From NCBI GenBank assembly GCA_004298155.1, contig SCRD01000012.1, positions 62,001-126,000 on the forward strand: a stretch of 64,000 nt of DNA, read 5' to 3'. Below are positions 56,364-64,000 of this stretch, piece by piece. A program made the translations under genes and the position numbers. A model generated the notes under the pieces. That model had not been told where the DNA came from. It did not search any database and was given only the letters and a program-made list of their open reading frames with translations. The DNA is from Acidobacteriota bacterium (GTDB lineage Bacteria > Acidobacteriota > Terriglobia > UBA7540). Within the stretch, counting starts at the first letter, position 1; each line of letters starts with the position of its first letter.

Positions 56364-56797
56364 TTGCTTGTCGGCTCCTGATAAGAAGTGTTTTTCCTGG
56401 AGTCATGCTCTTCCAGCAGCTCGATCAGAACGTTTGCGGTGCTTGATGGGTGCAAAAAGGCAATCGACTCACCCCCCGTGCCCACGCGCGGACTGCGATC
56501 GACAAGCCTGACGCCACGCCGTTCGAGCTCCTTCAGGCTCGTCTGCAAATTGTCGACAGTCAAAGTCAAGTGGTGGATTCCGGGCCCCCGCTTTCCGATA
56601 AAACGCGCGATCGGTGAATCGGGCGAACTGGCCTCAAGCAATTCAATTCGGCTTCCTCCCACCTGGAAGCTAGCGACTCTTACTTTCTGATCATCAACTT
56701 CCTCCCGCGTGTCAGGCGGGCGGCCGAGCAGCAATTCAAACACCGCCACGGCCTTCTCAAGAGACTCGACAGCAATACCCAGATGATGAATACGCAT
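56360..56797 (-). CDS. mce: Methylmalonyl-CoA epimerase
   Basis: A 145-residue VOC-fold enzyme. The first metal-binding His-His lies in IHHLGIAVESLEKAV and the second in GIHHLTLTVDN; the Glu is in VLIELLEEH-like C-terminal EL. It interconverts (S)- and (R)-methylmalonyl-CoA in propionyl-CoA oxidation. It overlaps the MBL gene (four bases), and meaB lies 86 bp upstream. The mutase itself is not in the window. Confidence 0.88.
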   Translation of the reverse strand: MRIHHLGIAVESLEKAVAVFELLLGRPPDTREEVDDQKVRVASFQVGGSRIELLEASSPDSPIARFIGKRGPGIHHLTLTVDNLQTSLKELERRGVRLVDRSPRVGTGGESIAFLHPSSTANVLIELLEEHDSRKNTSYQEPTSK

Positions 56798-56883
56798 CGC
56801 CTTACCTTGTGTCTGAAGGTTTGTGACTTATTGGGCCGGTATTTCCAATTCTATCCCGTGTCTCAGTCCCTTGAACAGGCTGC

Positions 56884-57915
56884 TCAGCGGTGCCCGGAGC
56901 CAACTCCCGATACCGCCATCATTTCTTCCACGATGGAATGCGGATCGCGCAGGCGTGCCAGAATAGCCTCCACGTATTCGTCGATCTTTTGCTGGTCAAT
57001 CTGCTGCAATGCAACCCTCTCAAACAAGCTCTGCCGTAAAAGTTCCAGGAGTCGCCGCCGGACATTTTCCCGTAGGCGGCCCAGTCCTGCGGCGCTATCC
57101 TCAGTCGAAGCCCGGAATTTTTCCAATTCTTCACAAAGTTCGGGTATTCCCTCACCCGTAATCGCAGTTGTTTTAACAATGGGAGGCTGCCAGGCATCTG
57201 GCTGCGGGCTCACGGAAAGCAGGAGTTTCAACTCGCGTTCTAAGCGTTCAGCGCCTGGTTGGTCTGCTTTGTTAATTACGAAAAGGTCTGCTACCTCCAT
57301 TACGCCGGCCTTGAATGTTTGAACGTCATCGCCCATGCCAGGCACAACAAGCACGGCTGTCGCATCGGCAATGCGAGCCACTTCCACTTCGTCCTGGCCC
57401 ACGCCCACTGTTTCAATAAACACGACATCACAGCCTGCGGCGTCGAGGATGGTTGCAACATCGCGTGCTGCCGGTGCGACCCCACCCAGTTGTCCGCGCG
57501 TCGCCATGCTGCGGATATATGTGCCCTCGTCCGTCGCCAGCGCCTGCATACGAATGCGGTCGCCCAGAATTGCCCCTCCGGAAAAAGGACTGGTAGGATC
57601 CACCGCAATGATACCGACACGTTTACCGGATCGCCGATATTCCGCAGCAACTTTTCCAAGCAGGGTACTCTTGCCTGCACCCGGCAAACCTGTTATCCCA
57701 ATGGTGTACGCCTTGCCGCCTCTGTGAAAAAGGGCCTTCAGCAGCGCTACACTTGTGACTTCCTTCCTTTCAACTGACGAAATCGCCTGTGCCATAGCAC
57801 GGCGGTCGCCTGCGCATATCTTCTCAACCCACTGCTCGACAGAATGGCCCATCAAAATATCATGCTCATCATACACATTCGCAGGAGCCCTACCGTTGTT
57901 CGCCGAGAGATTCAC
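56884..57915 (-). CDS. meaB: Methylmalonyl-CoA mutase-associated GTPase MeaB
   Basis: A 343-residue P-loop GTPase. The Walker A is [13 protein letters not shown] at about residues 72-84, with [16 protein letters not shown] and [18 protein letters not shown] (G3 region), and NKADQPGAE (G4). It protects or loads the B12-dependent mutase. Its gene overlaps the acyl-CoA dehydrogenase by 26 bases, indicating one transcript. Confidence 0.94.
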   Translation of the reverse strand: MNLSANNGRAPANVYDEHDILMGHSVEQWVEKICAGDRRAMAQAISSVERKEVTSVALLKALFHRGGKAYTIGITGLPGAGKSTLLGKVAAEYRRSGKRVGIIAVDPTSPFSGGAILGDRIRMQALATDEGTYIRSMATRGQLGGVAPAARDVATILDAAGCDVVFIETVGVGQDEVEVARIADATAVLVVPGMGDDVQTFKAGVMEVADLFVINKADQPGAERLERELKLLLSVSPQPDAWQPPIVKTTAITGEGIPELCEELEKFRASTEDSAAGLGRLRENVRRRLLELLRQSLFERVALQQIDQQKIDEYVEAILARLRDPHSIVEEMMAVSGVGSGHR

Positions 57916-59038
57916 GAGCGATAATCAGCCGCTGAATCTCACTGGTGCCTTCGCCTATCGTACACAGCTTGACATCCCGATAAAACTTCTCGACGGCATA
58001 GTCCTTGATAAAACCGTATCCGCCGTGAATCTGTACTGCCTCGCCTGCAACCCTTACCGCGACTTCGCTGGCGAACAATTTGGCAATGGAACTTTCGCGA
58101 GTCACCCGTTTGCCCTGTGATGCCAGAACGGCCGCCCGCCACGTCAGGAGCCTGGCGGCATCGATTTCAGTCGCCATGTCGGCCAGCTTAAAACGAATGG
58201 CCTGAAAACTGCCAATAGCCCGTCCAAATTGTTCTCGTTCCCGGGAGTGCTTGAGGGATTCTTCGAACGCGCCCTGCGCTATGCCCACAGAGAGGGCCGC
58301 AATGGAGATGCGTCCCCCATCCAGAACCCGCAGACTGTCAATAAATCCCTGTCCCTCCTCGCCGAGGCAATTTTCCCTGGGAATTCGACAATCTTCGAAG
58401 ATGATTTCTCCAGTGTTGCTGGCCCGCATACCCAGCTTGTCTTCGGTCTTGCCGGGGCGAAAGCCTGGCGTCCCCTTCTCTATGATAAATGCAGAAATGC
58501 CGTGCTTACCTTTCGCTTTGTCGGTAACAGCCATGGCCACGCAGACATCAGCGTAATGGCTGTTAGTGGTAAAGGTTTTTGAACCATTTAGTACCCATGC
58601 ATTACCTTCAATCCGCGCTGCGGTTCGGGTTCCTCCAGCGTCCGACCCCGCGCCGGGCTCGGTCAGGCTCCAGCAGCCCAGCTTGGTTCCCCCCGCCAAT
58701 GGAACAAGGTATATCTTTTTCTGCTCCTCGGTTCCGGCAAGCAGAATGTGATTGGAGCACAGCGAATTGTGCGCGGCCACCACCAAGGCTATGGAGGCGT
58801 CAACTCTTGCAAGCTCCTCAATCGCAATGACGTATGGAACGTACCCGAAGCCGGCCCCGCCATATTCTGCGGGTACGGTTACGCCCATCAACCCCAGCTG
58901 AGCAAGTCCAGGCAATAGCTCAGTCGGAAAATGTTCAGACGCGTCCCACTCTCTGACATGAGGGCGGATTTCCTGTTCCGCAAATGCCCGCACTGAATCC
59001 CGAATCTCACGTTCTTCATCGGTCAGCTCGAAATCCAG
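57890..59038 (-). CDS. Acyl-CoA dehydrogenase (start codon CTG)
   Basis: The N-terminus is taken as CTG at 59038: GGAGG lies six bases before it and the product then opens [20 protein letters not shown], the usual start of this family, giving 382 residues. A GTG at 58993 would lose 15 residues and lacks an RBS. FAD and substrate motifs: [26 protein letters not shown], and the C-terminal [18 protein letters not shown] with the catalytic-base region. It oxidises acyl-CoA to enoyl-CoA with electrons to ETF; specificity cannot be read directly, but the meaB-mce context favours branched or short-chain substrates. Confidence 0.88.
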   Translation of the reverse strand: MDFELTDEEREIRDSVRAFAEQEIRPHVREWDASEHFPTELLPGLAQLGLMGVTVPAEYGGAGFGYVPYVIAIEELARVDASIALVVAAHNSLCSNHILLAGTEEQKKIYLVPLAGGTKLGCWSLTEPGAGSDAGGTRTAARIEGNAWVLNGSKTFTTNSHYADVCVAMAVTDKAKGKHGISAFIIEKGTPGFRPGKTEDKLGMRASNTGEIIFEDCRIPRENCLGEEGQGFIDSLRVLDGGRISIAALSVGIAQGAFEESLKHSREREQFGRAIGSFQAIRFKLADMATEIDAARLLTWRAAVLASQGKRVTRESSIAKLFASEVAVRVAGEAVQIHGGYGFIKDYAVEKFYRDVKLCTIGEGTSEIQRLIIARESLGEQR

Positions 59039-59165
59039 CGTACACCTCCGCTGCCATCTTTCTGATCACTCAAACCACGGCTATTCTAACATGCCTGAGT
59101 CTGATGGCTTCCGTCACCGCATGCCATTTTCATGCACGTCGTAAACATATAAAGGAGGATTTTCC

Positions 59166-59192
59166 GTGCTACCATTGACTCAAAAGGGATGA
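59166..59192 (+). CDS. 8-residue leader ORF with start-stop overlap to TPR gene
   Basis: AAAGGAGG at 59151-59158 is seven bases ahead of GTG 59166. The frame reads MLPLTQKG and stops at TGA 59190-59192, overlapping the TPR gene's ATG (59189) as ATGA. The TPR gene has no other good RBS, so its translation may depend on ribosomes finishing this peptide. The arrangement is seen; regulation is inference. Confidence 0.4.
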   Translation: MLPLTQKG

Positions 59193-59950
59193 ACACCCGT
59201 TGCCAAGTCGGTCTTCTTCTCGTGCTTGTCTTGATCGACAGTGTCTACATCTCAGCCAAATGGCTTCGCCGAAATGGACACGCAAAACAAGAGGCATCGG
59301 CCACAATATCTGTCGTATCGGGAAAAGACAGGTGCAAGGTAGATCTTGATGGCGAGGGGGCGGGGGCTACCGGCAGTGACGGGATCCTGGTAGTCAAGAG
59401 CGTGGAGCCGGGCGACCATTATGTCCATGTGTTGTGCCCCGACCAACGAGAAACATCGTATTTTATTTCACCGCCTCCAGGACAGCGAATGGAGGTAGAT
59501 GCCAGGTCGGCTGCTGCCAGCTCCGGAGTGGCGGAATCCGTCTCCATCAATCCGGCGGCTTCAGAGATGCAGTTGCGAAATATAGTGTCAGAGGCAGATC
59601 AATTGCGGTCGAGCGGCCAATTCAAGGAGTCTGTCGAACTCCTGCGAAAAGCGACCCTGCTTGACCCAAAGAACGGTGATTTGCACCGGGAACTCGGGAT
59701 TACATTCCTCATGTTTCATGATTGGGAACGCGCGAGGGTGGAAATGCTGGAAGCGGTCCGGCGGGATCCTCAAAATGTTGAAGCGCATAGCGGGCTGGCT
59801 TATGCACTTGAAAAGCTAGGAGATCTGGACGGAGCGCTCAAGGAATACCGCACTTGCACTCAGATGGATCCCCACGACACTTCATACCGGGATCATTACG
59901 TCGAGGTTCTGGGGATGCTTTATAGCGAAAAAGGTGAGAAGAAGCGCTGA
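59189..59950 (+). CDS. Membrane-anchored TPR-repeat protein
   Basis: A 253-residue protein. An N-terminal hydrophobic segment (residues 6-22) acts as a signal or anchor. A beta-rich part of about 80 residues follows (KCKVDLDGEG-like, VEPGDHYVHVLCPDQRE), then TPR repeats from about 128-245: AASEMQLRNIVSEADQLRSS, LLDPKNGDLHRELGITFLMF and the two repeats ending RRDPQNVEAHSGLAYALEKLG. TPR repeats bind other proteins, often in the periplasm or cell envelope. It has weak start signals other than the leader ORF (59166-59192). Confidence 0.75.
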   Translation: MNTRCQVGLLLVLVLIDSVYISAKWLRRNGHAKQEASATISVVSGKDRCKVDLDGEGAGATGSDGILVVKSVEPGDHYVHVLCPDQRETSYFISPPPGQRMEVDARSAAASSGVAESVSINPAASEMQLRNIVSEADQLRSSGQFKESVELLRKATLLDPKNGDLHRELGITFLMFHDWERARVEMLEAVRRDPQNVEAHSGLAYALEKLGDLDGALKEYRTCTQMDPHDTSYRDHYVEVLGMLYSEKGEKKR

Positions 59951-60018
59951 TCGCACATATGGCAGGCCTCATTTTCAGACGGCAGATTGAATATCTATTT
60001 CATTTGCGTGAAAAGGGT

Positions 60019-61080
60019 TCACGCGGGTGTAGAACTCTGTGCGCCGGCAAGAGCATTCCGCAGGATCCTGAGAGCGTACTCACAACCCGCGCGATCAATG
60101 TCAGAGTGTGTCACCATGCGAATGGTTGAGGGGCCCGTTCCATTGGCCAATACGCCTTGCGCGGCCAGGCGCTTCGAGATTTCCTGAGCGGTGGATCCGC
60201 TGGCCGATACGTCGAAGAAAAGGATGTTCGTTTTGACCTTGGACGGATCAATTTTCACTGCGGGGATCCCCGCCAGGCCTTCGGCAAGAAATCTGGCATT
60301 TTCATGATCAATGTGCAGGCGCTTCGGGCCTTCTTCTAGCGCCACCAGCCCCGCGGCTGCAAGAATTCCTGCCTGACGCATTCCGCCGCCCAGCATCTTG
60401 CGGACGAGCCGTGCCTCTTCAATAAAGTTTCTGCTTCCCACCACCATCGACCCGACAGGTGCGCCTAGCCCCTTGGAGAGGCAGAACATAACGGAGTCAA
60501 ACCTCCGTGTGAGCTCAACAACCGAGCGTCCGAGCGCCACGCTGGCATTAAAGATTCGAGCACCGTCCAGGTGAACAGGAAGGCCTCGTTGATGGCTGCG
60601 GTCACAAATCTCGTCCGCCACCGCGAGTGGATAAACGGAGCCGCCCGCAATGTTTGATGTATTCTCAAGTTCAATCAAACCCGTGACGGAACAATGATCA
60701 CTGCGGCCCTGGATCAGCGGCTCAATCTGGGCCCAGCTCATAATGCCGTCCTCGGCTTGAACTGTCCGTGGAACAGTACCTGAAAAGACGCACAGCATGC
60801 CCATTTCATAATTGAAGATGTGCGCGCGTGACTCACAAATGACCTCCTGGCCGGGCCGTGTGTGGACTTTGAGCGCCGTTTGATTTCCCATGGTGCCTGA
60901 AGGAACGAAGAGAGCCGCTTCACGGTTAAATACTTCGGCAACACGCTCCTGAAGACGGTTGACAGTCGGGTCTTCGCGGTAGAAGTCGTCACCTACTGCG
61001 GCTTCCGCCATTGCACGCCGCATCGCCGGAGTCGGACGGGTCACCGTATCACTGCGCAGATCGATGATTGGTTGAGCCAT
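60019..61080 (-). CDS. ltaE: Low-specificity L-threonine aldolase
   Basis: A 353-residue PLP enzyme starting at ATG 61080 (GGAGA seven bases upstream); an N-terminal extension of 71 codons upstream is not credible. It opens [20 protein letters not shown], has [14 protein letters not shown], the YEMGMLC-like loop, [16 protein letters not shown] and the Schiff-base lysine in [13 protein letters not shown]. It cleaves threonine to glycine and acetaldehyde. It lies after hemW (22-bp gap), in the bshC group. Confidence 0.9.
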   Translation of the reverse strand: MAQPIIDLRSDTVTRPTPAMRRAMAEAAVGDDFYREDPTVNRLQERVAEVFNREAALFVPSGTMGNQTALKVHTRPGQEVICESRAHIFNYEMGMLCVFSGTVPRTVQAEDGIMSWAQIEPLIQGRSDHCSVTGLIELENTSNIAGGSVYPLAVADEICDRSHQRGLPVHLDGARIFNASVALGRSVVELTRRFDSVMFCLSKGLGAPVGSMVVGSRNFIEEARLVRKMLGGGMRQAGILAAAGLVALEEGPKRLHIDHENARFLAEGLAGIPAVKIDPSKVKTNILFFDVSASGSTAQEISKRLAAQGVLANGTGPSTIRMVTHSDIDRAGCEYALRILRNALAGAQSSTPA

Positions 61081-61102
61081 GTGAATATCTCCAATCTCGA
61101 TA

Positions 61103-62293
61103 TCAAACGGGCGAGGTGTCAATAAATTCCTGGAAGATTTCGTTTGAAACAAGGAGCGCTCTTTTCGCCAGGCGCAGGCGGCCATTGCAACGCTCGATCC
61201 AGCCGTCATTTGCAAGGGACTCGATCTTCTGCGTCCACCGCTCGATTGGCTCACTGCCCCAGCGCTTCTCGGCCTCGTCAAGGCTAATCCCATCCAACTG
61301 GCGAAGTCCTAGAAAGAAGAATTCCTCCAACTGTGTGTCGGCGGTCAGTCGTCGCTGCTCACAAACCGGCGAATCTCCCCGCGCCAGCCGCCTTTCGTAT
61401 TCTTCCACCGAGGTCGCGTTCTCCCAGCGGAATTGCCCGTCCGAAGAATGGGCGCCTGCTCCCAGGCCCAGGTATGGTTTCAATTGCCAATATTTCCGGT
61501 TGTGGACGGACTCGCGGCCGGGGAACGCAAAGTTCGAAATCTCGTACTGAAGGTAGCCTGCCTGGTGTAAAACCTCTCGCGCCCGGTCGTATGCGTCGGC
61601 CACAAAATCTTCGTCCGGGATTGCATCAGCGTGATACCGCCCGCCGTGGCGCAGAACTTCGCTGCCCAGACGGCTCTTCTCGTCGATTTCGAAAAGATAG
61701 ATTGAAATATGCGCTGGCTCCAGCGCGATTGCCGAATGCAACGACGCGTCCCACGATGTTTCGGTCTGGTGCGGCAGGCCGGCAATTAAATCCACACTGA
61801 TATTGGCAAACCCCTCGGTATGCGCGGCTTGAATCAAAGCACGCGTGTCGTCAGCCGAATGCAGCCTTCCGACGGGCCAGAGTTCGCCATTGTCAAAGGA
61901 CTGCGCCCCAATGCTGAGACGATTGATTCCGAGTTTCAGGGCACGCTCCAGAAACTCTTTGTCTGCTGAACCCGGCGTGACTTCCAAAGTAAATTCCGCG
62001 TTCGAAGCAAAACGAAACGGTCGGCGAAGCTCTGCTATAATCCTCTCGATACGATAGCTCCCCAGGAGCGAAGGTGTTCCCCCCCCCATATAAATAGAGC
62101 CAACGGGTGTCTCGAATATATTCGACCCCATCCCAGCCGTCTGATAAATTTTCGGGAGGCTTTCAATTTCCCGGGCCAGAGCCCGGCAATAGTTGTCGTA
62201 CACATTCGAGCGCGCTACCCGCGAACTGAAATTACAGAAACTGCACTTTGAGGCACAGAAAGGAATTTGGATGTAAAGACCAAGCGTTTCCAT
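61103..62293 (-). CDS. hemW: Radical SAM haem chaperone HemW
   Basis: A 396-residue radical SAM protein. The cluster motif is CASKCSFC near residues 13-20, followed by the [11 protein letters not shown]-binding segment at about residue 70, and the TELTVDLIAG-like region. The CxxxCxxCxF form and the absence of the extra HemN cysteine indicate HemW, which inserts haem into respiratory enzymes, rather than coproporphyrinogen oxidase. It starts two bases after the yjbQ stop. Confidence 0.88.
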   Translation of the reverse strand: METLGLYIQIPFCASKCSFCNFSSRVARSNVYDNYCRALAREIESLPKIYQTAGMGSNIFETPVGSIYMGGGTPSLLGSYRIERIIAELRRPFRFASNAEFTLEVTPGSADKEFLERALKLGINRLSIGAQSFDNGELWPVGRLHSADDTRALIQAAHTEGFANISVDLIAGLPHQTETSWDASLHSAIALEPAHISIYLFEIDEKSRLGSEVLRHGGRYHADAIPDEDFVADAYDRAREVLHQAGYLQYEISNFAFPGRESVHNRKYWQLKPYLGLGAGAHSSDGQFRWENATSVEEYERRLARGDSPVCEQRRLTADTQLEEFFFLGLRQLDGISLDEAEKRWGSEPIERWTQKIESLANDGWIERCNGRLRLAKRALLVSNEIFQEFIDTSPV

Positions 62294-62295
62294 GG

Positions 62296-62742
62296 CTAAT
62301 CTGAGACAAGCTTGACGTAGAGGTCCCGCCGTCGCGGCCCGTCAAACTCACAAAAGTATATACCCTGCCAACGTCCTAGCAGCAGGCGATGGTTTTCAAT
62401 CAAAAGGGTTCTGGTGACGCCAATGAGGGTCGCCTTCAGGTGGGAGTCGCAGTTTCCGTCATCGTGGTGATAATTAGCGCCGGGAGGGGCAAGCGTCTTG
62501 AGGAAATCCGTGATGTCCTGGCGAAGCCCAGGGTCGGAGTTCTCGTTGATGAGGATCGCCGCACTCGTGTGCGGAACAAACAAGTGGCACTGCCCGCTCG
62601 AAATTCCAGATCTTTCGATCAGTTGCTCGATCTGGCTGGTCACGTCTTTAAATTCCGCGCGCGAGTGCGTCTCAACGTGAAGAGTGTAGCGTTGATTTTT
62701 TGGCTTGTCAGGAGTTGGGACCTTAGCTGCCAGTTCAGACAC
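62296..62742 (-). CDS. yjbQ: YjbQ/UPF0047 family protein (secondary thiamine-phosphate synthase type)
   Basis: Start GTG 62742 has GAGGAGA five bases upstream; an ATG 39 bases earlier (62781) lacks an RBS. The 148-residue product has YTLHVETHSRAEFKDVT, CHLFVPHTSAAILINENSD (the conserved HTSA motif), DGNCDSHLKATLIGVTRT and LLGRWQGIYFCEFDGPRRRD. The family may act on thiamine phosphate side products; the role is debated. It lies between bshC (135-bp gap) and hemW (2-bp gap). Confidence 0.85.
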   Translation of the reverse strand: MSELAAKVPTPDKPKNQRYTLHVETHSRAEFKDVTSQIEQLIERSGISSGQCHLFVPHTSAAILINENSDPGLRQDITDFLKTLAPPGANYHHDDGNCDSHLKATLIGVTRTLLIENHRLLLGRWQGIYFCEFDGPRRRDLYVKLVSD

Positions 62743-62877
62743 TATTTTCTCCTCTGCGCACTCTGCTAGCCGTTCGAGCATCAGGAAAATACAAGTTTCA
62801 GTATATCAAAGGGATTCGGAGGCATTGCGGATTGATTAATTCAAAAAGCATGGGCCGGAGCAAGGCGTCTATGAACT

Positions 62878-64000
62878 TTATAAACTCACGATGAAGTGGC
62901 CTGAATGATCTGCAGGAATCTGATCAAATAATCGCTCAAGCAGCCCGTAACCGGCCCAACCCAGGAAGTAGGCCCCGGTCACGACACGCTCCTGCAATTC
63001 CTTTTCGGGCGTGATAGCGCGAAGAAGGGCCTGTTCGTGGCGTGCCAGGACGTCTGAACGGCTAAGCGCCGAACGCGTCAGCTTGCCCTTCAGTTTTTCG
63101 ATCTGATATTGAATCTTCTCTTCTGCGTGGCCGAGGGTATCCAGCAATGTCGGGTCGAGAATCTCGATATCTTTTCGCAATCGAGATAAAACATCCGCCA
63201 GGTCCTTCTCCGTCTGCTCAAACCGTTCGGACCAGCCTTGCGAAAATGCTGTGGAAGCAATACGCTGAGTCAGATGGTCCCGGCCGCGCCAGACGTCCTC
63301 AACACCAACCTGATATTTCTCCAGCCAGCGCTCAATGCGCCGGTCAACAAGAGTGAAGCCACACCGAGGAAAGATTGCGGGCATCGGCCGGCCAAAAGCT
63401 GGATAGAGTACATGTGACTGGCCTAGATACGCCAGTTCGGAGGGTCCGGCAACGTAAGCAATAGTTGGCAACAGCGTGTCCTGCACAAGCGGTCGAAGCA
63501 GGACATTGGCAGAGAAATTAAGCGGCCTGTCCAGTATCTCGTTTTCCAGATCCGCAATGGAGGCAGTCTCGCCGTCCCCAATGAAAAACTCTTTCCCGCT
63601 GCCGCCGGCACCGTGTATTGGCAAACGGTTTCCCTCGCGCTCGACAAAGAGGAGGGTGGAATCTTCTGCGATGTGGACCTGGGCGTGGTAGCCTGTGCGG
63701 ACCAATTCCGCGGAACGGTCCCGGAGCAAAGACCGAAATTCTTCCGACTGCTGTAAAGCCTTTTGAAATATTGGGGCGGCGAGCGTGTGGACCGTCTTGT
63801 CCATCGGGTCGAGAAGAATAACGCCCCAGTGGTCGAACAGGCGGGTTAGAAACTGCGCAAATGCTTGTGACCAAGTGGCCCCAGGATAGTATGCGGCGCG
63901 AAGGTCTGCAATCACTTGAGGACGCTCACCGGTATGCGGGAGCAGAGATTCCAGTTGGTCAAGCACCCCACCAATGCTCTCCGTTAATTTCACTCTACCG
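62878..64000 (-). CDS. bshC: Bacillithiol biosynthesis cysteine-adding enzyme BshC, C-terminal part
   Basis: The frame is open to the right edge (the GGT-AGA codons before the GTG at 63993 are coding), so the N-terminal portion lies outside; about 374 of roughly 540 residues are present. Motifs include YYPGATWSQAFAQFLTRLF, DHWGVILLDPMDKT and TVAYVAGPSELAYLGQ-like (TIAYVAGPSELAYLGQ), typical of BshC. It adds cysteine to GlcN-malate to make bacillithiol, the low-molecular-weight thiol of Firmicutes, Deinococcus and Acidobacteriota. In the window it is followed by yjbQ. Confidence 0.9.
   Translation of the reverse strand, partial: GRVKLTESIGGVLDQLESLLPHTGERPQVIADLRAAYYPGATWSQAFAQFLTRLFDHWGVILLDPMDKTVHTLAAPIFQKALQQSEEFRSLLRDRSAELVRTGYHAQVHIAEDSTLLFVEREGNRLPIHGAGGSGKEFFIGDGETASIADLENEILDRPLNFSANVLLRPLVQDTLLPTIAYVAGPSELAYLGQSHVLYPAFGRPMPAIFPRCGFTLVDRRIERWLEKYQVGVEDVWRGRDHLTQRIASTAFSQGWSERFEQTEKDLADVLSRLRKDIEILDPTLLDTLGHAEEKIQYQIEKLKGKLTRSALSRSDVLARHEQALLRAITPEKELQERVVTGAYFLGWAGYGLLERLFDQIPADHSGHFIVSL

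Overview
The window reads as chromosomal DNA of a G+C-rich, Gram-negative soil bacterium, most probably an Acidobacteriota member (inference). Supporting signs are a very large TonB-dependent receptor with an N-terminal carboxypeptidase-regulatory-like domain (Oar type) at 14970-18428, many secreted beta-propeller and lipocalin-like proteins, lipid A synthesis (lpxD) alongside bacillithiol synthesis (bshC), and operons of single-copy housekeeping genes. No rRNA, tRNA, CRISPR array, insertion sequence or prophage was found.

Left part (1-24.8 kb) is accessory in character, with loosely packed genes and long spacers. It holds a CocE/NonD hydrolase, an acyltransferase, a Tat-signal PLP enzyme of the SelA/DgaE fold with a 3' gene relic beside it, a PQQ-type propeller, a shortened Ig-like/lactonase propeller, an XRE regulator, an overlapping pair of unrecognised genes (a 685-aa protein that may be TULIP-like and a 106-aa partner), the TonB receptor, a D-Ala-D-Ala carboxypeptidase, aspartase, an FNR-type reductase and an orphan Imm27-like immunity protein. 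The spacers carry a dispersed repeat of about 120-190 bp (three clear copies and one degenerate copy), small GCAGAGT palindromes and a degenerate tandem-repeat block.

The middle and right parts (24.9-64 kb) are denser. Reverse-strand clusters are: erpA, a methyltransferase, nadE, two M16 peptidases (one catalytic, one without the zinc motif) and a CPBP membrane protease; then xerD, a CCA/poly(A) transferase, a cytochrome c, dnaE, accA and a glycosyltransferase; a pseudo-receiver LuxR regulator with a PilZ protein; an APC permease, an M61 peptidase and plsC; a long run 59038-51153 (acyl-CoA dehydrogenase, meaB, mce, MBL hydrolase, mtnP, PfkB kinase, membrane glycosyltransferase, dapF) with overlaps or gaps of at most about 90 bp; and bshC, yjbQ, hemW and ltaE. 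Forward-strand genes in this part are a secreted protein, an isocitrate dehydrogenase, lpxD, a lipoprotein form of Pcm and a TPR protein.

How they work together: the fatty-acid and propionyl-CoA genes (acyl-CoA dehydrogenase, methylmalonyl-CoA epimerase, MeaB) suggest branched-chain or odd-chain acyl-CoA degradation feeding the TCA cycle, where isocitrate dehydrogenase and aspartase also act. LpxD and PlsC serve the envelope. Several secreted or envelope proteases (M16 pair, M61, CPBP, carboxypeptidase, CocE) with the TonB receptor suggest a scavenging lifestyle. The strongest candidates for something undescribed are the 11785-14159 gene pair, the dispersed repeat in gene-upstream spacers, and two tiny ORFs that overlap the starts of lpxD and the TPR gene.
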